A stretch of DNA of 64,000 nucleotides from Byssochlamys sp. IMV 00236. Its lineage: Eukaryota > Ascomycota > Eurotiomycetes > Eurotiales > Thermoascaceae. Positions 47,340 to 59,031 of this stretch are shown here, one piece after another. The notes under the pieces were generated by a model. It was not told the DNA's origin. It saw nothing but the letters and a program-made list of their open reading frames with translations, and made no database searches. Within the stretch, counting starts at the first letter, position 1, and every line of letters starts with the position of its first letter. Position numbers and translations under genes: made by a program. The stretch covers positions 22,269-86,268 of the forward strand of contig MSJH02000828.1 of the NCBI GenBank assembly GCA_001931875.2, in the 5' to 3' direction.

Positions 47340-48712
47340 TTAGTCGTCCAGCTCATTGATCTTGGTCTTGATGTACTCGAAAAGGGTCAAGAGGATCATG
47401 TTGTTAACGCTGGTTCTGATCAGGCTGACGGATAAGCCCTTGTAGATGTTCGATCCGGCTGTGGCTGCGGACGCCTCGCCTATCTCCTTGGTTTTACCGA
47501 GGAGAATACTTTGCGCGCGAGTTTTGCGTGTGTCGAGGGGATACGTCTGAAGCTCGTCAGTATTCACAACTCTCAAGAGAGAAGACATGGAATTCACTTA
47601 CGCATATCCACGGAATGGTTCCACTGAGCGCTCCAGCCACCATGGGAGCACCAAAGGGCGACGATGGCTCCGTCCCGATGTATTTTGCGACCAGCTGCTT
47701 GGTTGTTTCATAGACACCAAAGTAGATGCCGGTGCCAATGGTGTCTCTCATAGCATGAAGGTGGAAACCCGTGTAGAGCCCGCGGATTCCGTGACGACGG
47801 ATTATCTGCTTAAGCGCTTCAACTGTTCCCAGGCGAGGCTGCTTGCGGAGAGAAGGGTCTCTGACAGCATCCGGTGACGCCTGGGAGCGATGGGTCATCA
47901 GGAAAGAAGTCTGGACGACATTCTTAGTCAATTCGAAGGGACCTGTGACCAGATAAGTGAATGTGATTATTGAGAACCTGCATAGCGCACTTACAAGCCA
48001 GGAAAGATGTGGTAATGCCAGCTATCATGCCGGAAGCTGTAAATGTGAAGACCGTGGTCAGAGTTGGGGTGCTTCCAGGGTGGTTGTAGTAGAGTAAAGG
48101 CGACTGTCCCGTGGTCGCTTCGAAGCAATCAGAAATAGAATGTTTCGCGACTTGGTACGTAGAGAAGGACAGCACGCGCACGCCAGTAATACTGAGCAAC
48201 GGCGGCAGAAATCCTAGCAATCGGAAGCGTGTCAATGATTATCCAGAAAGACTGGAACGCGCATACATACCTGCAGTGTATCCGCGGAATCCTTCCGTGC
48301 GCCATATATATTTGGCGCATTCGACGACGTTACGGAAATTGTGGCTAGCAGTTGTTAGCGATATACCAGGTCCATCCTGTTGCCTTTGGTGTTGAACTTA
48401 CGTTTGCATGCGAGTCTTGATGTTTTCCAACGGAGTCTGCGAGCAAAAGATGCCTCGGTCAGTATTGCTTGTTTCCGCGGCCGTTCTAGGGCTCTACACC
48501 CAGTCTCGAGCTTGATCAGATCCACGTACCACAGCAAGCGACGCGCAGATGGTCGAAACGCCCGAGGCGATCTGGGTCCTGTACCGCTTCAACAGCTTGT
48601 TGCGAGTGTGTTCGTCCATGATTGACGAGGACGATGATGAGTTTATGGCTGCTGACGGGGTTGTGGACAAAGAGGAAAAGGCTGCATGTCCAGAGTGTTC
48701 GTTTGGAGTCAT
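47340..48712 (-). CDS. Mitochondrial carrier family (SLC25) transporter
   Basis: A six-helix metabolite carrier of the mitochondrial inner membrane. Six exons (48712-48530, 48436-48402, 48344-48271, 48213-47995, 47942-47602, 47546-47340) give 352 residues. The three signature PX[DE]XX[KR] motifs appear one per repeat: TPLENIKTR at about residue 62, CPFELTKN at about 172 and TYPLDTRKTR at about 285. Each follows a Gly/Ala/Ser-rich odd helix (QIASGVSTICASLAV, TASGMIAGITTSFLA, MVAGALSGTIPWIC) and repeat ends show YTAGFLPPLL, LYTGFHLHAMRD and IYKGLSVSLIRT. Two motifs are only complete after splicing, which confirms the introns. An in-frame Met at residue 32 (MDEHTRNKLLKRYRTQIAS) could be the true start; the first 31 residues are Ser-rich. 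The substrate cannot be named from sequence. Confidence 0.9.
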
Positions 48713-49030
48713 CCCTGGATGTGCCTCATTTGGGGCAACCGTGTGATTCTATCGATTGTTTGTCGCTTAGTCGTCAAGAACTCCCGGTCACTGGTTCTAA
48801 CAATGAAATTGTAGCGGTTGCCGATGTAATATTGTCCCTCTGATGATGGGCTGGGGAACCCTATGGAACGCAAGCGGTCTCTCAGGGTGCGAGCAGACCG
48901 TTTGACGTCCCACAATTGTCCATGAATTGGACTGCTGGACCCTTCCTAGCTTTGCTGATTCTCTTATCTCCAACACCCAAGACAGGTACTGGACAAAGGA
49001 GGCTATAGGATACCCCAAGAGAACTGCTTG
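48713..49030. other. Upstream region of the carrier gene
   Basis: 318 bp between the carrier start and the 3' end of the small relic. No gene is seen; moderately mixed composition. Confidence 0.45.
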
Positions 49031-49489
49031 TCACAAAGCCGTTTCTCTCTGGAAGAACGGTAGAAGCTCGCGTCTAAAGTCGGCCACCACCTTCAATTGC
49101 TGACCAGGAACAGTCCAATAAAGGTTGTTCAGTATTTCAATGTCCTGCAGCACCTTCGTACGATAATTCAAGTATATTTTCCGGTCCACTCCTGTGGTTT
49201 CAAGTCGAACTAGGTCCAGAACTAGCGGGGCGGAAACAACATCAGCATCCTGTATACTCTTCTGGTACACTCTTTTTCCTTGCTCTTGGGCCAAGCAGAA
49301 GTGCGCAGAGTAGGCTGGAGTATGACCTTGGACTTACCTCAGACAGAAACACGCGAACAGGATCTCATCAACCCCCTCACTATGGACATGAAGCGCGAAC
49401 GGAGGGGGTTTTCTGATCGAAGATGAGGTCCGCGAGTCGGCGACGCTGGGCGAGAGTGGGCCGTGACGGGCGGAACTGGACTGGCTTAG
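49031..49489 (-). pseudogene. Small decayed gene with one in-frame stop
   Basis: One minus-strand frame is open for 51 codons, meets TAA at 49336-49334, then continues in the same frame for 100 codons to a stop at 49031. Both halves look protein-like: SSIRKPPPFALHVHSEGVDE and EILFACFCLR before the stop, and VQGHTPAYSAHFCLAQEQGK, VLDLVRLETTGVDRKIYLNY and LKVVADFRRELLPFF after it. Continuity across the stop (CLR-stop-VQGHTPAYSAHF) suggests a single nonsense change in a former coding sequence. An intron with donor GTAAGT at the stop would be only 23 nt to the next CAG, too short. I do not recognise the family. It may be only the 3' part of a longer gene. Confidence 0.5.
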
Positions 49490-51309
49490 CTAAACGCTCC
49501 AGTGACGTCTTGATGAACAGACCCGGTTAAGCATAAATCAAACCAGAGCGAGCTTCATCTTTCTTCTTGCCAACCGATACGGCATATCTTGGATGGACGC
49601 TACCCCGCGGAAACCAAGGGTCTGATGGTATTCCCGGAATGGCGCCAGACCCAGCAGGGGCATTATCTGCGTCCTGACAGGGCAGCGTGGTAGATCCTGT
49701 CCGCGCTCTCGCGACCCCGCCGACATCGAGATGTCCTGTGTCCAGTCCCAATGCTTGAGATACAGTACTATCACCTGTCTACTGTACCATAGGGGTTGCA
49801 AGGCAGGGGTCCCCCGTGGCGTTGGTCATGCTTACTGAGACCGAGAAGCACAGGACACGCGACAGTCGAGAGTCAAAGAGAAGAAGAATGGTGAGAGCTT
49901 CCAGGCTACGTCCATGCCAACCACGATGCGCGAACCAGCACAGCGTATCGCTGGCAGTTGCTACCATGGCTGGCGACGGCATTGATAGACTTGGATGCGT
50001 TACAGAAGCCGAAGAGCAGACCCAGCACAAGCCTGGACCGGAGTCCGTTGAACGCATCCGGGATCGTACCATGAACCGGTCCGAAACGCTATGCAGGTTT
50101 TCATATTGGGTTCTGTAATAACAGCGCAACGATAGGCCAACGGGAGCGAAAAGGCGACCGTGCTACCTAGAGGCTAGAACAGTGTGCTATATCCCTGAGA
50201 CGGACCGGGCCTGGCTGATCAGCGCATTTCTACACCATCTAAGCAGTAGAGCAATAGCGGCGTGGAAGTTAATGCATGTATCTAGAACTCTTCTCTCTGC
50301 AGACTTTGTCGAGGGAGGTTAACTAGTTGGTCGTTCTACGCAGCTTGTCAGTATCAGACACTCTCTAGTATGAAGGCCAACGCCAGAATAATTGTGCCAT
50401 TAGGCTCCTCAGATGATATTCAGTTGCTTTAACAATGATAATGCCTCTTAAGTTAGTAGTATATAGCAACAAGTAGAGGATGCTCCTGCTAATTTCTAAC
50501 CGTAATTATAGCCTACCGGCTATTACGGGCTGGCACATTTTATATAGTTATATCACACCCCACACCCCCGGGGACCGAATAAACCCTTACAGTTCGGAGA
50601 GAATCCAAGAGTGTTAAAAACAATTGCAACGCTTTTGCAAACTAGTGTGAAATAAGCTATCAGTCATATCATGTCGGACTCATGTCGATTTCACCCTTTG
50701 AATAGGTGTCAACCACAGCACATTTCTGGCAGCATCGCGTAATGACTAGACTAGTTATGCATAGCTGCTCAGCAGCACATCTTCATCAACGACACAACTA
50801 GATAAATCTAGGCGGACAGCAGTTGATCATAACACATGGCTAAACTGTGCTATAGACATTGAATTCAATAGATACTCCTCTGTGACAATGCCGTGTGAAG
50901 AACGTTAGCTATCAACTAGATAAGTTAGTTAGTTAGTTACTTGTCGAATCTGAATAAGCGTTCAAATGCTCAGGGGACCAGCCGAGCAGCCGTCGGAACC
51001 TCGGTCGTCCCCGCAAACCAAACCGCATCGTATCCCCAGACAAAGAGCACCCAGCTATTAGTACTCCACGCAGGCCATTCGCTACTTCTTTTCTCTAGAA
51101 TAGCTATCTTACTCAGGACTGATCCAAGCCTCGGCTATCTACTTGCGGCCGTCGTTTTCTGAACTTCCAAAGGAGATCAGCCTGCCGCATACTCTCGGCT
51201 TCGGTTGTATATATATTTACCTGACGGGTGGAGATTCTGGCAGTCAGCTCTTTACCCACCATCTTTACCTATTCGACGCGGATACCCTAGACCAGTTCGA
51301 ACCGCTACC
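49490..51309. other. Gene-free stretch upstream of the thiolase
   Basis: 1.8 kb. 49500-50130 is GC-richer with overlapping ORFs on both strands and no motif. From about 50230 to 50940 it is AT-rich with stops in every frame and a (GTTA)n patch at 50924-50940. A TATATATATT word at 51208-51217, about 95 bp before the thiolase start, is a likely TATA region. Confidence 0.45.
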
Positions 51310-52740
51310 ATGGGCAAACAACAAGCAGGTCCCGCCTATGTCCTAGGCGTGGGAATGACCAAGTTCATCAAGCCTCGAGGCAAAGTTGACTATCATGAGA
51401 TGGGGTTTGAAGCCGGTGTGAAGGCGATGCTGGACGCCCACATCAACTACGATGATGTCGAACAGGGTGTGGCCTGCTATGTCTACGGTGACAGCACATG
51501 CGGTCAGCGTGTCTTCTATCAGTTCGGCCAAACTAAGATCCCCATTTACAACGTCAACAACAACTGCTCGACCGGTTCGACAGGTCTGGCCATGGCCAAG
51601 ACCTTGGTCGGCCACGGCGCCGCTGACTGCGTCCTCGTGGTTGGCTTCGAGAAGATGAATCCTGGCAGTCTCCAGTCTGCCTACCAAGACAGAGAGAACC
51701 CGATTGGACCGCTCGTTCTGATGATGATGGAGACGAGAGGCTTTGGGAACGCTCCCGGCGCTGCCCAAATGTTTGGCAACGCGGGACGAGAATACATCGA
51801 AAAGTAAGAGCATCCGGATCTACTGTTATAAAAGTTTGTCGACTAACAATCACAAAGGTATGGAGCGAAGCCGGAAGATTTCGCAGAAATTGCTCGCATC
51901 AATCACGAACACTCCAAGCGCAACCCGTACTCACAATTCCAAGACGAATATACCCTGGAGCAGATCTTGCAATCGCCCAAGATCCATGAGCCTCTTACAA
52001 AGCTGCAGTGTTGCCCGACCTCGGATGGAGCCGCGGCCGCCGTCATTGTCTCTCAGGCTTTTCTCGATGCGAGACCTCATCTGAAGGAACAGGCCGTTTT
52101 AATCGCCGGCCAGACTATAGCGACAGACGCTCCATCTGTCTTTGACCGCAGCGCCATTGACTTGATGGGCTTTGAGATGACGCGTTATGCCTGCCGTACT
52201 GCTACCGCGGAGGCCGGCGTTAACGTTAAGGACATCAAGGTCTGCGAGTTGCATGACTGCTTCTCAGCTAACGAAATGATCACTATTGATGCGCTCGAGC
52301 TGTGCGAGCCTGGCAAGGCACACGAGATGGTGCGCCGCGGTGACATCACCTATCGCGGCAAGATGGTCATCAACCCGTCGGGAGGTCTCATCTCCAAGGG
52401 CCACCCTCTCGGCGCCACAGGTATCGCACAGTGCGCAGAACTTGTTTGGCACCTGCGTGGCTGGGCGAACAACCGCCTCATCGACGGCACGGACTCAGCA
52501 CTACAACACAATCTTGGCCTGGGAGGTGCAGTGGTAGTGACAGTGTACAAGCGTGCTGACGGCAAGACTGCCGCACTGGTGCCGTCGGATGTTGTTGCTA
52601 AAGTGAGCGGTCTTGGATATAACCCTGCCGTCGAGGCCAAGGGTTTCACGTTAGAGCAGGCCAAGTCAGTGCTAAGCAAAAAGAATTTCAACGACTGGCC
52701 GCTGGCAGATACCCAGGAGAAGGTTCTGTCTCGATTCTAA
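51310..52740 (+). CDS. SCP-x type thiolase (peroxisomal lipid beta-oxidation)
   Basis: A sterol-carrier-protein-x class thiolase, which cleaves 3-oxoacyl-CoA of branched or sterol-derived chains. Exons 51310-51803 and 51858-52740 give 458 residues. The nucleophile Cys86 sits in NVNNNCSTGSTGLAMA; the second conserved block ELHDCFSANE is near residue 296 and the third, GGLISKGHPLGATGIAQ, near 347. Start at 51310 because the upstream in-frame extension lacks an ATG at a plausible place and the usual MGKQQAGPAYVLGVGMTKFI opening fits. Unlike animal SCP-x there is no SCP2 lipid-transfer domain; the protein stops after the thiolase. The last residues are LSRF; SRF resembles a degenerate type 1 peroxisome signal (SKL-like), so peroxisomal location is plausible but not certain. 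Confidence 0.92.
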
Positions 52741-54604
52741 GCCATCAGTCTGGAAAATTGTACGGAAATGCGAGGATCAGAGTACTCCACAAATTATCTC
52801 CGCAGTGAAGTTAATGTGTACCCAAGGCGTCGGGGAAAAAGTAAACACGGCACAAGGGACAACCTTCTGTAGCCACTCCACGGTCCATGTTGAGACTGAA
52901 CATGGCTACTTACTTACCTAGTAGTAGTGAGGAAGCTGAGAGATAAAGCTCGTTTCTGCCACATTTTACCGCCTATGAACCAGATCCCACTGATCTGCTG
53001 ACATAATCACCAGCTGCTCCACAGGCTAGCGAATTAATTGATAAAATTTCCCTTTTTTTTCTTCTCCCTTTCTCTTCTCTTTTCTCTACATAAAACTTCA
53101 TACATTTTCCGGTCTCCATACCCTTGTCGATGGATGGCCTTGCTCCGTCAAAGCTACTTCATTCCGTCTACAAATTACAGAAAGAGACCCAGAGTGATTT
53201 AGGCTCGTTCTAATCCCGCCATCGCCTCTTATTAGGCACTTTGTGTGCTTTGATTTGAAACCACGAGGTGGTTGGGTTCGCTTTTGAGCATACATCACCA
53301 TGGTCTACATTCTGCTTGCTCTTTGTAGAGCAAGGAGATTATGTTAATCTGGGGATCAATGGGGCATCTTCAACAGCTCCAAAGGAGACTGATGGGCTAG
53401 CGAATGCTTTCCCTCGTCCGGAACTTGCTGCATTTCAAATTGTTGCTGAACCACTTCTGAACCACTAACAGAAACAGGAATTCACTCATTGATAACCATG
53501 GTCCATAAGCATGTATGGCTGGTTGGCAATCCGTAGCTTGACCCTTCCTGGTCGGCTTCTTGTGATGTTTGGAAGTCGATCGCGCGGGGTTGTCTACGGA
53601 GTTGCGCCTCAATATCTACCGATCACCGTAAAATATTTCGATATCGAAGTTACAGACGGCATTTTCGAAGTCTCGTCCGTCCTGCTCTGATGACAGTCGA
53701 GGTCAAAATCGTGCCAATAGCGAGATTCCGAGGGAAGGACTACGTCCTTTCTGTTCGATGTTCTCACTCGTGTTGCGGCGGCCTCTTAATAATTCATGGG
53801 GCCGTACGTGTCAATAGAGCGAGATACATTCCAAGGATGCCAATTATTTCTGTAGTCATCAGACGGCCTGATGGTGTAGTACTCTTGGAATGCTTTAAAA
53901 GAGGAAGCGCGCGGAAGTTTTCTGGTTAAGGCTTCGGATATCTCTGTCCGGTCCTCCACTCCCTTTCAAGCCTTCAGGTACAGACAGAGAGGATCTCTAA
54001 CGAGCGCCCTTGTTGGTTCAGCTGAACTCACATAACAGAGTCATGCAAGGGCGATAAGGCAGGCGGTGTCGATCAGTGCTTGGTTTTGCGGTTCCACGAG
54101 GGATAAGATGGAGCCAGCTGATAATGATGTGCATTACCATCTGTTACAGGGCGGCTCATTGGAATGTGTAGTAAACCATCCTTGACTTCTACGATCAAGG
54201 ACCTTCTCATTTGCTGCTGAGAGATTGATCGACTCTATGTCCATTCCAGTCCTCTCTCCATTCGCGGGAGGATACATTTCCCTTGCTGCTCTCTCAGGGA
54301 CGAGCTGACGAGTTCCTCTATACTAGCTACCATACCTCAACGATGATCCTTCATTGATTTATGATCCCAGCCCGTAGATTCTCCACGGTGGCTCTGTTTA
54401 ATGATCTCCCTTTAGTACCTGCATCTCGCGTTTCATGCTTATAAAACCCCCGTCGTGATAACTATCTTGCTCGGCATTATTCTCTCTCTTCCAACACCAT
54501 CGACTCTATACGACCACTCTCTTTCCGGATTCTTCTCGCCTATCCGCTCCTTTCATTTATCGTCTTCGATTCTCAATCAAGAAACACCTACTTCATTCTT
54601 CACA
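52741..54604. other. Gene-free stretch and promoter of the small secreted protein
   Basis: 1.86 kb with the thiolase 3' region on the left, T/C-rich near 53045-53090. Short ORFs have no motifs. A TATAAAA box at 54440-54446 and a C/T-rich leader (54480-54600) precede the start at 54605. Confidence 0.45.
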
Positions 54605-55100
54605 ATGGCTCGCTTCAGCATCGTTGCGGCTCTCATGTTCCTGGCTGCTCTGTCCAACGCCCTGCCCACCGCAAATGACTTCCCCGGTTCAGTCGACGAG
54701 GCCATGAACAAGGCCATGGAGGCCGCCGATCAAGCTCTTGAGGTGCGAGACGTAATTCTCTCCCATTTTAGATATGATTCCCGCAAGAATAACTTCCCCG
54801 TCTCCTTTCCCCTGCCCTGATCCCCCCGTAACATCAAAGAAACCACACGAAACAAATCCATCCATACAATCCCATCTAAGGAAAACATACATACTAAACA
54901 ACTATACCTACCTACAGGCCCAGCAAACCCCCGCCCCTACTCCTGCCAGCGGCGAAGACTTCTTCCCCACGCCCAGCCCGACTCCTTTCGGACTGGCGCC
55001 AACTCCAACTCCTTCTCCTTCGGCTGCCAGCAACCCTCTCAATGACATTCCCATCATCGGGCCTCTGGCTGCTGCCCTCCTTGGCGGTGGTGGTCAGTAA
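54605..55100 (+). CDS. Small Pro/Thr-rich secreted protein, function unknown
   Basis: Exons 54605-54742 and 54918-55100 give 106 residues. A signal peptide is clear (MARFSIVAALMFLAALSNAL, cleavage likely after Ala-19/Leu-20). The mature part starts with a short acidic amphipathic helix (VDEAMNKAMEAADQALE) and continues, after the intron, with a Pro/Thr/Ser-rich segment holding TPAPTPAS, TPSPTPFG and TPTPSPSA. The end is hydrophobic and Gly-rich (DIPIIGPLAAALLGGGGQ), which could be a weak membrane or GPI-type tail. There are no cysteines. The 175-nt intron has GTGCGA and CCTACAG ends. The TATA box 160 bp upstream and C/T leader support a real gene. No known domain is recognised; a cell-wall or effector-like role is only a guess. 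Confidence 0.7.
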
Positions 55101-56119
55101 ACGAACCCAAACCAAAACACGAACGTTAAAACGAAGCAGAGATTGAATGAAAGGGGCGAGAAGAAGAAAAGGGGGTGTTTCTTTTTTATTATCATGGACT
55201 AGCTTGGCTTATGCTTGTCTGGAACTACAACTACAATTACCATTTTATGATCGTTCAGCATGTATTCCATTCTGGATTTGATGATGAATGAATGGGGGAG
55301 GGATGTGAAGAGAACTTTTTATTATACCTTAGCTAGATAGCTTTTATTTTGGGAATTTTAGGAATTAATGAATCATCATTGAAATCTTGGATTTGTTGGT
55401 AAATTTGCCGTTGTATGTAGGTGGGGTAATTGATAGTTTTAGACGAAATGGATTGATTATGGGGGTATTAATATAGCGGTCTGTATAAGTGGTTATTAGT
55501 TATTATTACATTGCCAGGGGTACGTGGCATGGCCTGGCTGTAATGGGAAGAGAAGTTGGAATAGCACGTGCCGTCCCCCTAAGAGTATGTCCAGAATTGG
55601 CAGGCATGTCGATTCTTCTATACACTTAGTTTATATATATGCTATGCAGATACTAATTACGCTGAGAACCGCGGCTAACCATGAACCATCAAACCGTGTA
55701 ATTGTGGTATCAAACCATATCCGATTACATCTCTCCCGGTCCCGAAAAGAAGGGCGCAGGAATAAATAAAAGAGGACAGAGGAAACAAGAAGCTTTAAAA
55801 AAAGGGAAGCACGAACAGTGAGGCATTTGACGGGGGTAGATAAAAATATTCAGTGTATTTATTACATCGCTCTGCGGTTCTCAATCGTGTGGTTAACACG
55901 GCGTTAAATATTGTAGAAAAAAAAAAATACTGTAGGTTCAACATATGAGATGACCTTCCAAGAAAACAGGCCCCTTTAATACATGTGGCTCAGCCGAAGA
56001 GGATACCGCAGCACTGGGAACTGAAAAATTGGTGCGTAGGTCATCATCTCCCATGGCCAGCTCGCGCTGCTAGGGATACTATGTTGGGGTCTCGCTCAAG
56101 TTTCTCTTACTTAGAGGAG
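55101..56119. other. Convergent intergenic region
   Basis: 1.0 kb between the 3' ends of the small secreted protein gene and the cupredoxin gene. AT-rich with T and A runs (for example A runs near 55796 and 55916). No gene is seen. Confidence 0.5.
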
Positions 56120-57091
56120 CTACTGGCCCGCAACGGCGAGGGGCATAGAACCTATATCAGACATGTTAGACTCTTATCAGATCTATATTATCCCATCGGT
56201 GATAACTTACCTGACATTCCACCCAGCATCCCCAGGCCAGCACCAGCTGGGAACGCGCTGATTCCACAGAGGCAAGAGCAGTCACAGGCACCGCCGCTGA
56301 CAAGAGTACCAGAGCCCTGCGCAATGCTAGCAGCGCTGGAGGAGGAAGCAGGCGGAGGAACAGCAGCAGAGGTAGCAACAGCAGCCACCGAAGAACTTGC
56401 GGCCACTGCCACCGAAGAGCTGGCGGCGACTGCTACTGAAGAGCTTGCAGCCATGCTCGAGTCCATTGAGCCGGTCCCGTTGATGGACATCGCAGCAGCC
56501 TGGAAAGCAGCCTGGGACTTGTCTGCGGTGGGGTTGATACTGAAGACCATACCCTTTCCACAGTGGCCCGTCTGGCGACAGTACATCCAGACGGGTTCAG
56601 TCGACGTGACTTGGAACATCATCATCGGGGGCGGGCTGACAGTGTTGTCGGCATTAGGCATGAAGCCAGAGTCGACGCCGCCCTCCATGGCCACACAGGG
56701 CTCGCTGAAGGAGGACTGTGTGACCGTGTGGTTCTTAGACATGAAGTTAAACTGGACCATATCACCAGGAGCGGCCTGGATGGTATCAGGGGTGTAGACA
56801 AGACCAGCGTCTCCACCAACAGTCACCTACGTAAGATATATCAGAAAAAAAGAAATACACGCATGATCATCTCCCGGGGGTGTTTCTCACCTGATGGACC
56901 ATACCAGCCTGCATCATCGGGCTATTGTAATATTGAGTCTGGGAAGACCCTCCGTTGTTCGCGGAAATGACGATGATGGTCGTGGAACTCGAAGTAGAGA
57001 CACTGATGTCCTGGCTTCCAACTGAGATAGACTGGTCCATGGTGGCCATCGCACCTGCGACGAAAGGAATCCAAGCCCAAAATCTAGCCAT
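56120..57091 (-). CDS. Extracellular Ser/Ala-rich cupredoxin-like protein
   Basis: Exons 57091-56891, 56826-56211 and 56151-56120 give 282 residues. A signal peptide opens the protein (MARFWAWIPFVAGAMA). A plastocyanin-like domain spans about residues 65-165: VTVGGDAGLVYTPDTIQAAP, GDMVQFNFMSKNHTVTQSSF (the HTVT copper-site His) and VWMYCRQTGHCGKGMVFSIN with a C-x6-HC pair, as in fungal cupredoxins. A Ser/Ala-rich linker carries near-perfect VAVAASSS repeats. The end has a Cys cluster (CDCSCLC) and a Gly-rich hydrophobic tail (AGAGLGMLGG), possibly a GPI signal, although the last exon adds a less hydrophobic SMPLAVAGQ. A TATATATT at 57232-57225 lies 134 bp upstream. Copper binding and wall anchoring are inferred from the family. 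Confidence 0.85.
56384..56450. repeat. 24-nt tandem repeats coding for VAVAASSS units
   Basis: About two and a half imperfect 24-nt units in the linker of the cupredoxin-like gene, each reading GCCACTGCCACCGAAGAGCT-like on the top strand. Such wall-protein repeats often vary in number between strains. Confidence 0.75.
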
Positions 57092-58361
57092 TGTGATAAT
57101 CTTGTATTTTTTGCTTTTCGACAATGCCGGAGATCGAAAATTTGAAGCGATTTTCCAGCAGAATTCACAGAAATCCGACCAGGGAGTGGAGTGCACTGCA
57201 GTATTAAGAACCGAAGGAACGTGCAATATATACTTCTCGAGGGCCTGCTCGTGACACGAAAGGAAGAAAAGAATGGAAGTGAACGAGAGGGACTAAGGAG
57301 AGAAACGTAAATACAGGTAAGACGGTTGGTTTGGGAACGAAGAAGAGGAACAGAAAAGAGACAATCGCGATGACCGGTGGGAAGGCCATGATTATATCTC
57401 GCGTGAACTATAAAAGGCATCAAGTTTTCCCCAGCAATCTCATACGCCCGAAGGGGCAATGCCAAGAAGTCTCAGGAACCAAAATCCGTAAGCTCTCCTG
57501 TTCCACAAGCAGAGATCTCGCCGTCCTCCACATACCTGATCAGCAATGGTACACTTTCGAGGCAGTCGATGCTTGTGCTTAAACCGTGCACGGCAACCGT
57601 AAAGGGTTATCCTGCGTTAGCGGAGGGGGAAAGCGTCGCGCGTTGCGTCTCGGCCTTCGTCTGCCGCGTTTCGAAAGATCCGCCGGCGTGTCGCACGAGC
57701 CACGGCAGATTCCAAGAAGGGTTCGATGGAAAGCCACCGGGTCCATCTGTTCGCCTTCTTTGACCAAGGCCGACGGTTCTGCAACCGCATCAAGCTATAC
57801 TGGCTGACTTACTGTTTCGCTTTGGGGTTCGAGAGGCACCGAAAGAGGCAACTTGTCTCAGGGCATGTCGATCTGTTCCCCTTCATCTATATAGACACTT
57901 CGATGGGCTGCTAGTCTACGAATAGATCTCCTCTGCGCAGTGATATGGACATTAATCCCTGTACTTATTATGAATAATAGCCAGGCTTTGTCGTGGCTTG
58001 TCGTCCCTTTTTCTAACACTGGCACCGGTCGTTATAGCTTCCTGATAGCTTCCTGCCCCATTTGAACAGTACTGCGCAGTACAGCCATCGGTTGAACTTT
58101 TCTTGATCCAAACACCCACGTGGGGAACGAGGAGGGTATAGTGCTATCTTGGTGTGTCCTCTGCTGGCAGTCATGGAGCTTGATATGGGGTCCTACCTAC
58201 CCGTCCAAGAGTGCTACGGTGCCGCAGATATTATTATCGACCAAGATATTAGAACGAACGGTAACTTCCGAATGAAGCAGTATGTCAACGAAACTTTCTG
58301 TTCGCCTATGCCTGAGACTCATAGCGTCCCAGCAGAATCCCAACTGGGACTGTGGCGGACA
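57092..58361. other. Upstream region of the cupredoxin gene and 3' end of SMN
   Basis: 1.27 kb. A TATAAAAGG box on the plus strand at 57409-57417 has no supported ORF behind it. GC-rich overlapping ORFs at 57570-57810 show no motif. A small direct repeat (ATAGCTTCCTG twice) lies near 58035-58056. No gene is supported. Confidence 0.4.
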
Positions 58362-59031
58362 TCAGGAACTGCGCTGGTTGGCTCGTCGTTGTCCTTCGTG
58401 TAGTCCGGTATAGTAACCGGCATAGTACCACGCCATTATGAGATTTTTGAGGCTCTCATCCTGACCTTCAGATTCAAGCCATAAAAAGTAATTGTCAGCT
58501 CCCGGTCACTCCGCGCAAAACATTTAGGGAGGAGTCGTGGTCTCACCTTGCAGGAGGATCTCGGGCATGGCGTTTGGTCCACTAGGAATCGGATTCATAC
58601 CCTGACCCTCTCCTCCTTGGGAAGGCTGTGCACTTGACGATTTGAACTGCTGCCTGATCAGCAAGATTCTAGAGGAAAGAAGGAACATATCCACATACGT
58701 CTTCAGTCGGTTTCTCAGACTCGTCATCAACGGCCATGGCAGGCTCCACCTGTGCCGCTGCGGTCTGCGCATCTTCACCGTAGTCGAGATCCTCTGATGC
58801 ACCAGCCTGCCTTAAAACATCTTCGATATTCTCCCCCTTCGCGTGGATGCTGTGGTAGAGCTGGCGAATGGTTAGTATCTCGTATCTCGATCACGTGAAC
58901 CGTACAGATGCCCATAATGAGCGGCTCACTTTGTATTCTTCGACGGCCTCATCCCAGGATCTGACCAGGGCTGAGTCGTCCCATATCTCCTCGTGTGTCA
59001 GCTCTCGATTCGTGTTCTTCTTCTTCCCCAT
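58362..59031 (-). CDS. Survival motor neuron (SMN) family protein
   Basis: SMN nucleates the assembly of Sm rings on spliceosomal snRNAs. Four exons (59031-58930, 58860-58699, 58649-58547, 58465-58362) give 156 residues. The N-terminus MGKKKNTNRELTHEEIWDDS followed by ALVRSWDEAVEEYKLYHSIH is the Gemin2-binding helix. The C-terminal YG box is intact after splicing: LKNLIMAWYYAGYYTGLHEG, with the Tyr/Gly zipper used for oligomerisation. No Tudor domain is present, as in fission-yeast Smn1, so the protein is short. The third exon's acceptor is a tandem CAGCAG, so two products differing by one Gln are possible. It is divergent from NOP15 with 188 bp between the starts. Confidence 0.9.

Noticed and set aside
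49779..50129. Overlapping ORFs of about 100-116 codons on both strands
   Set aside because: GC-rich composition can keep frames open; no motifs, no splice or promoter support.
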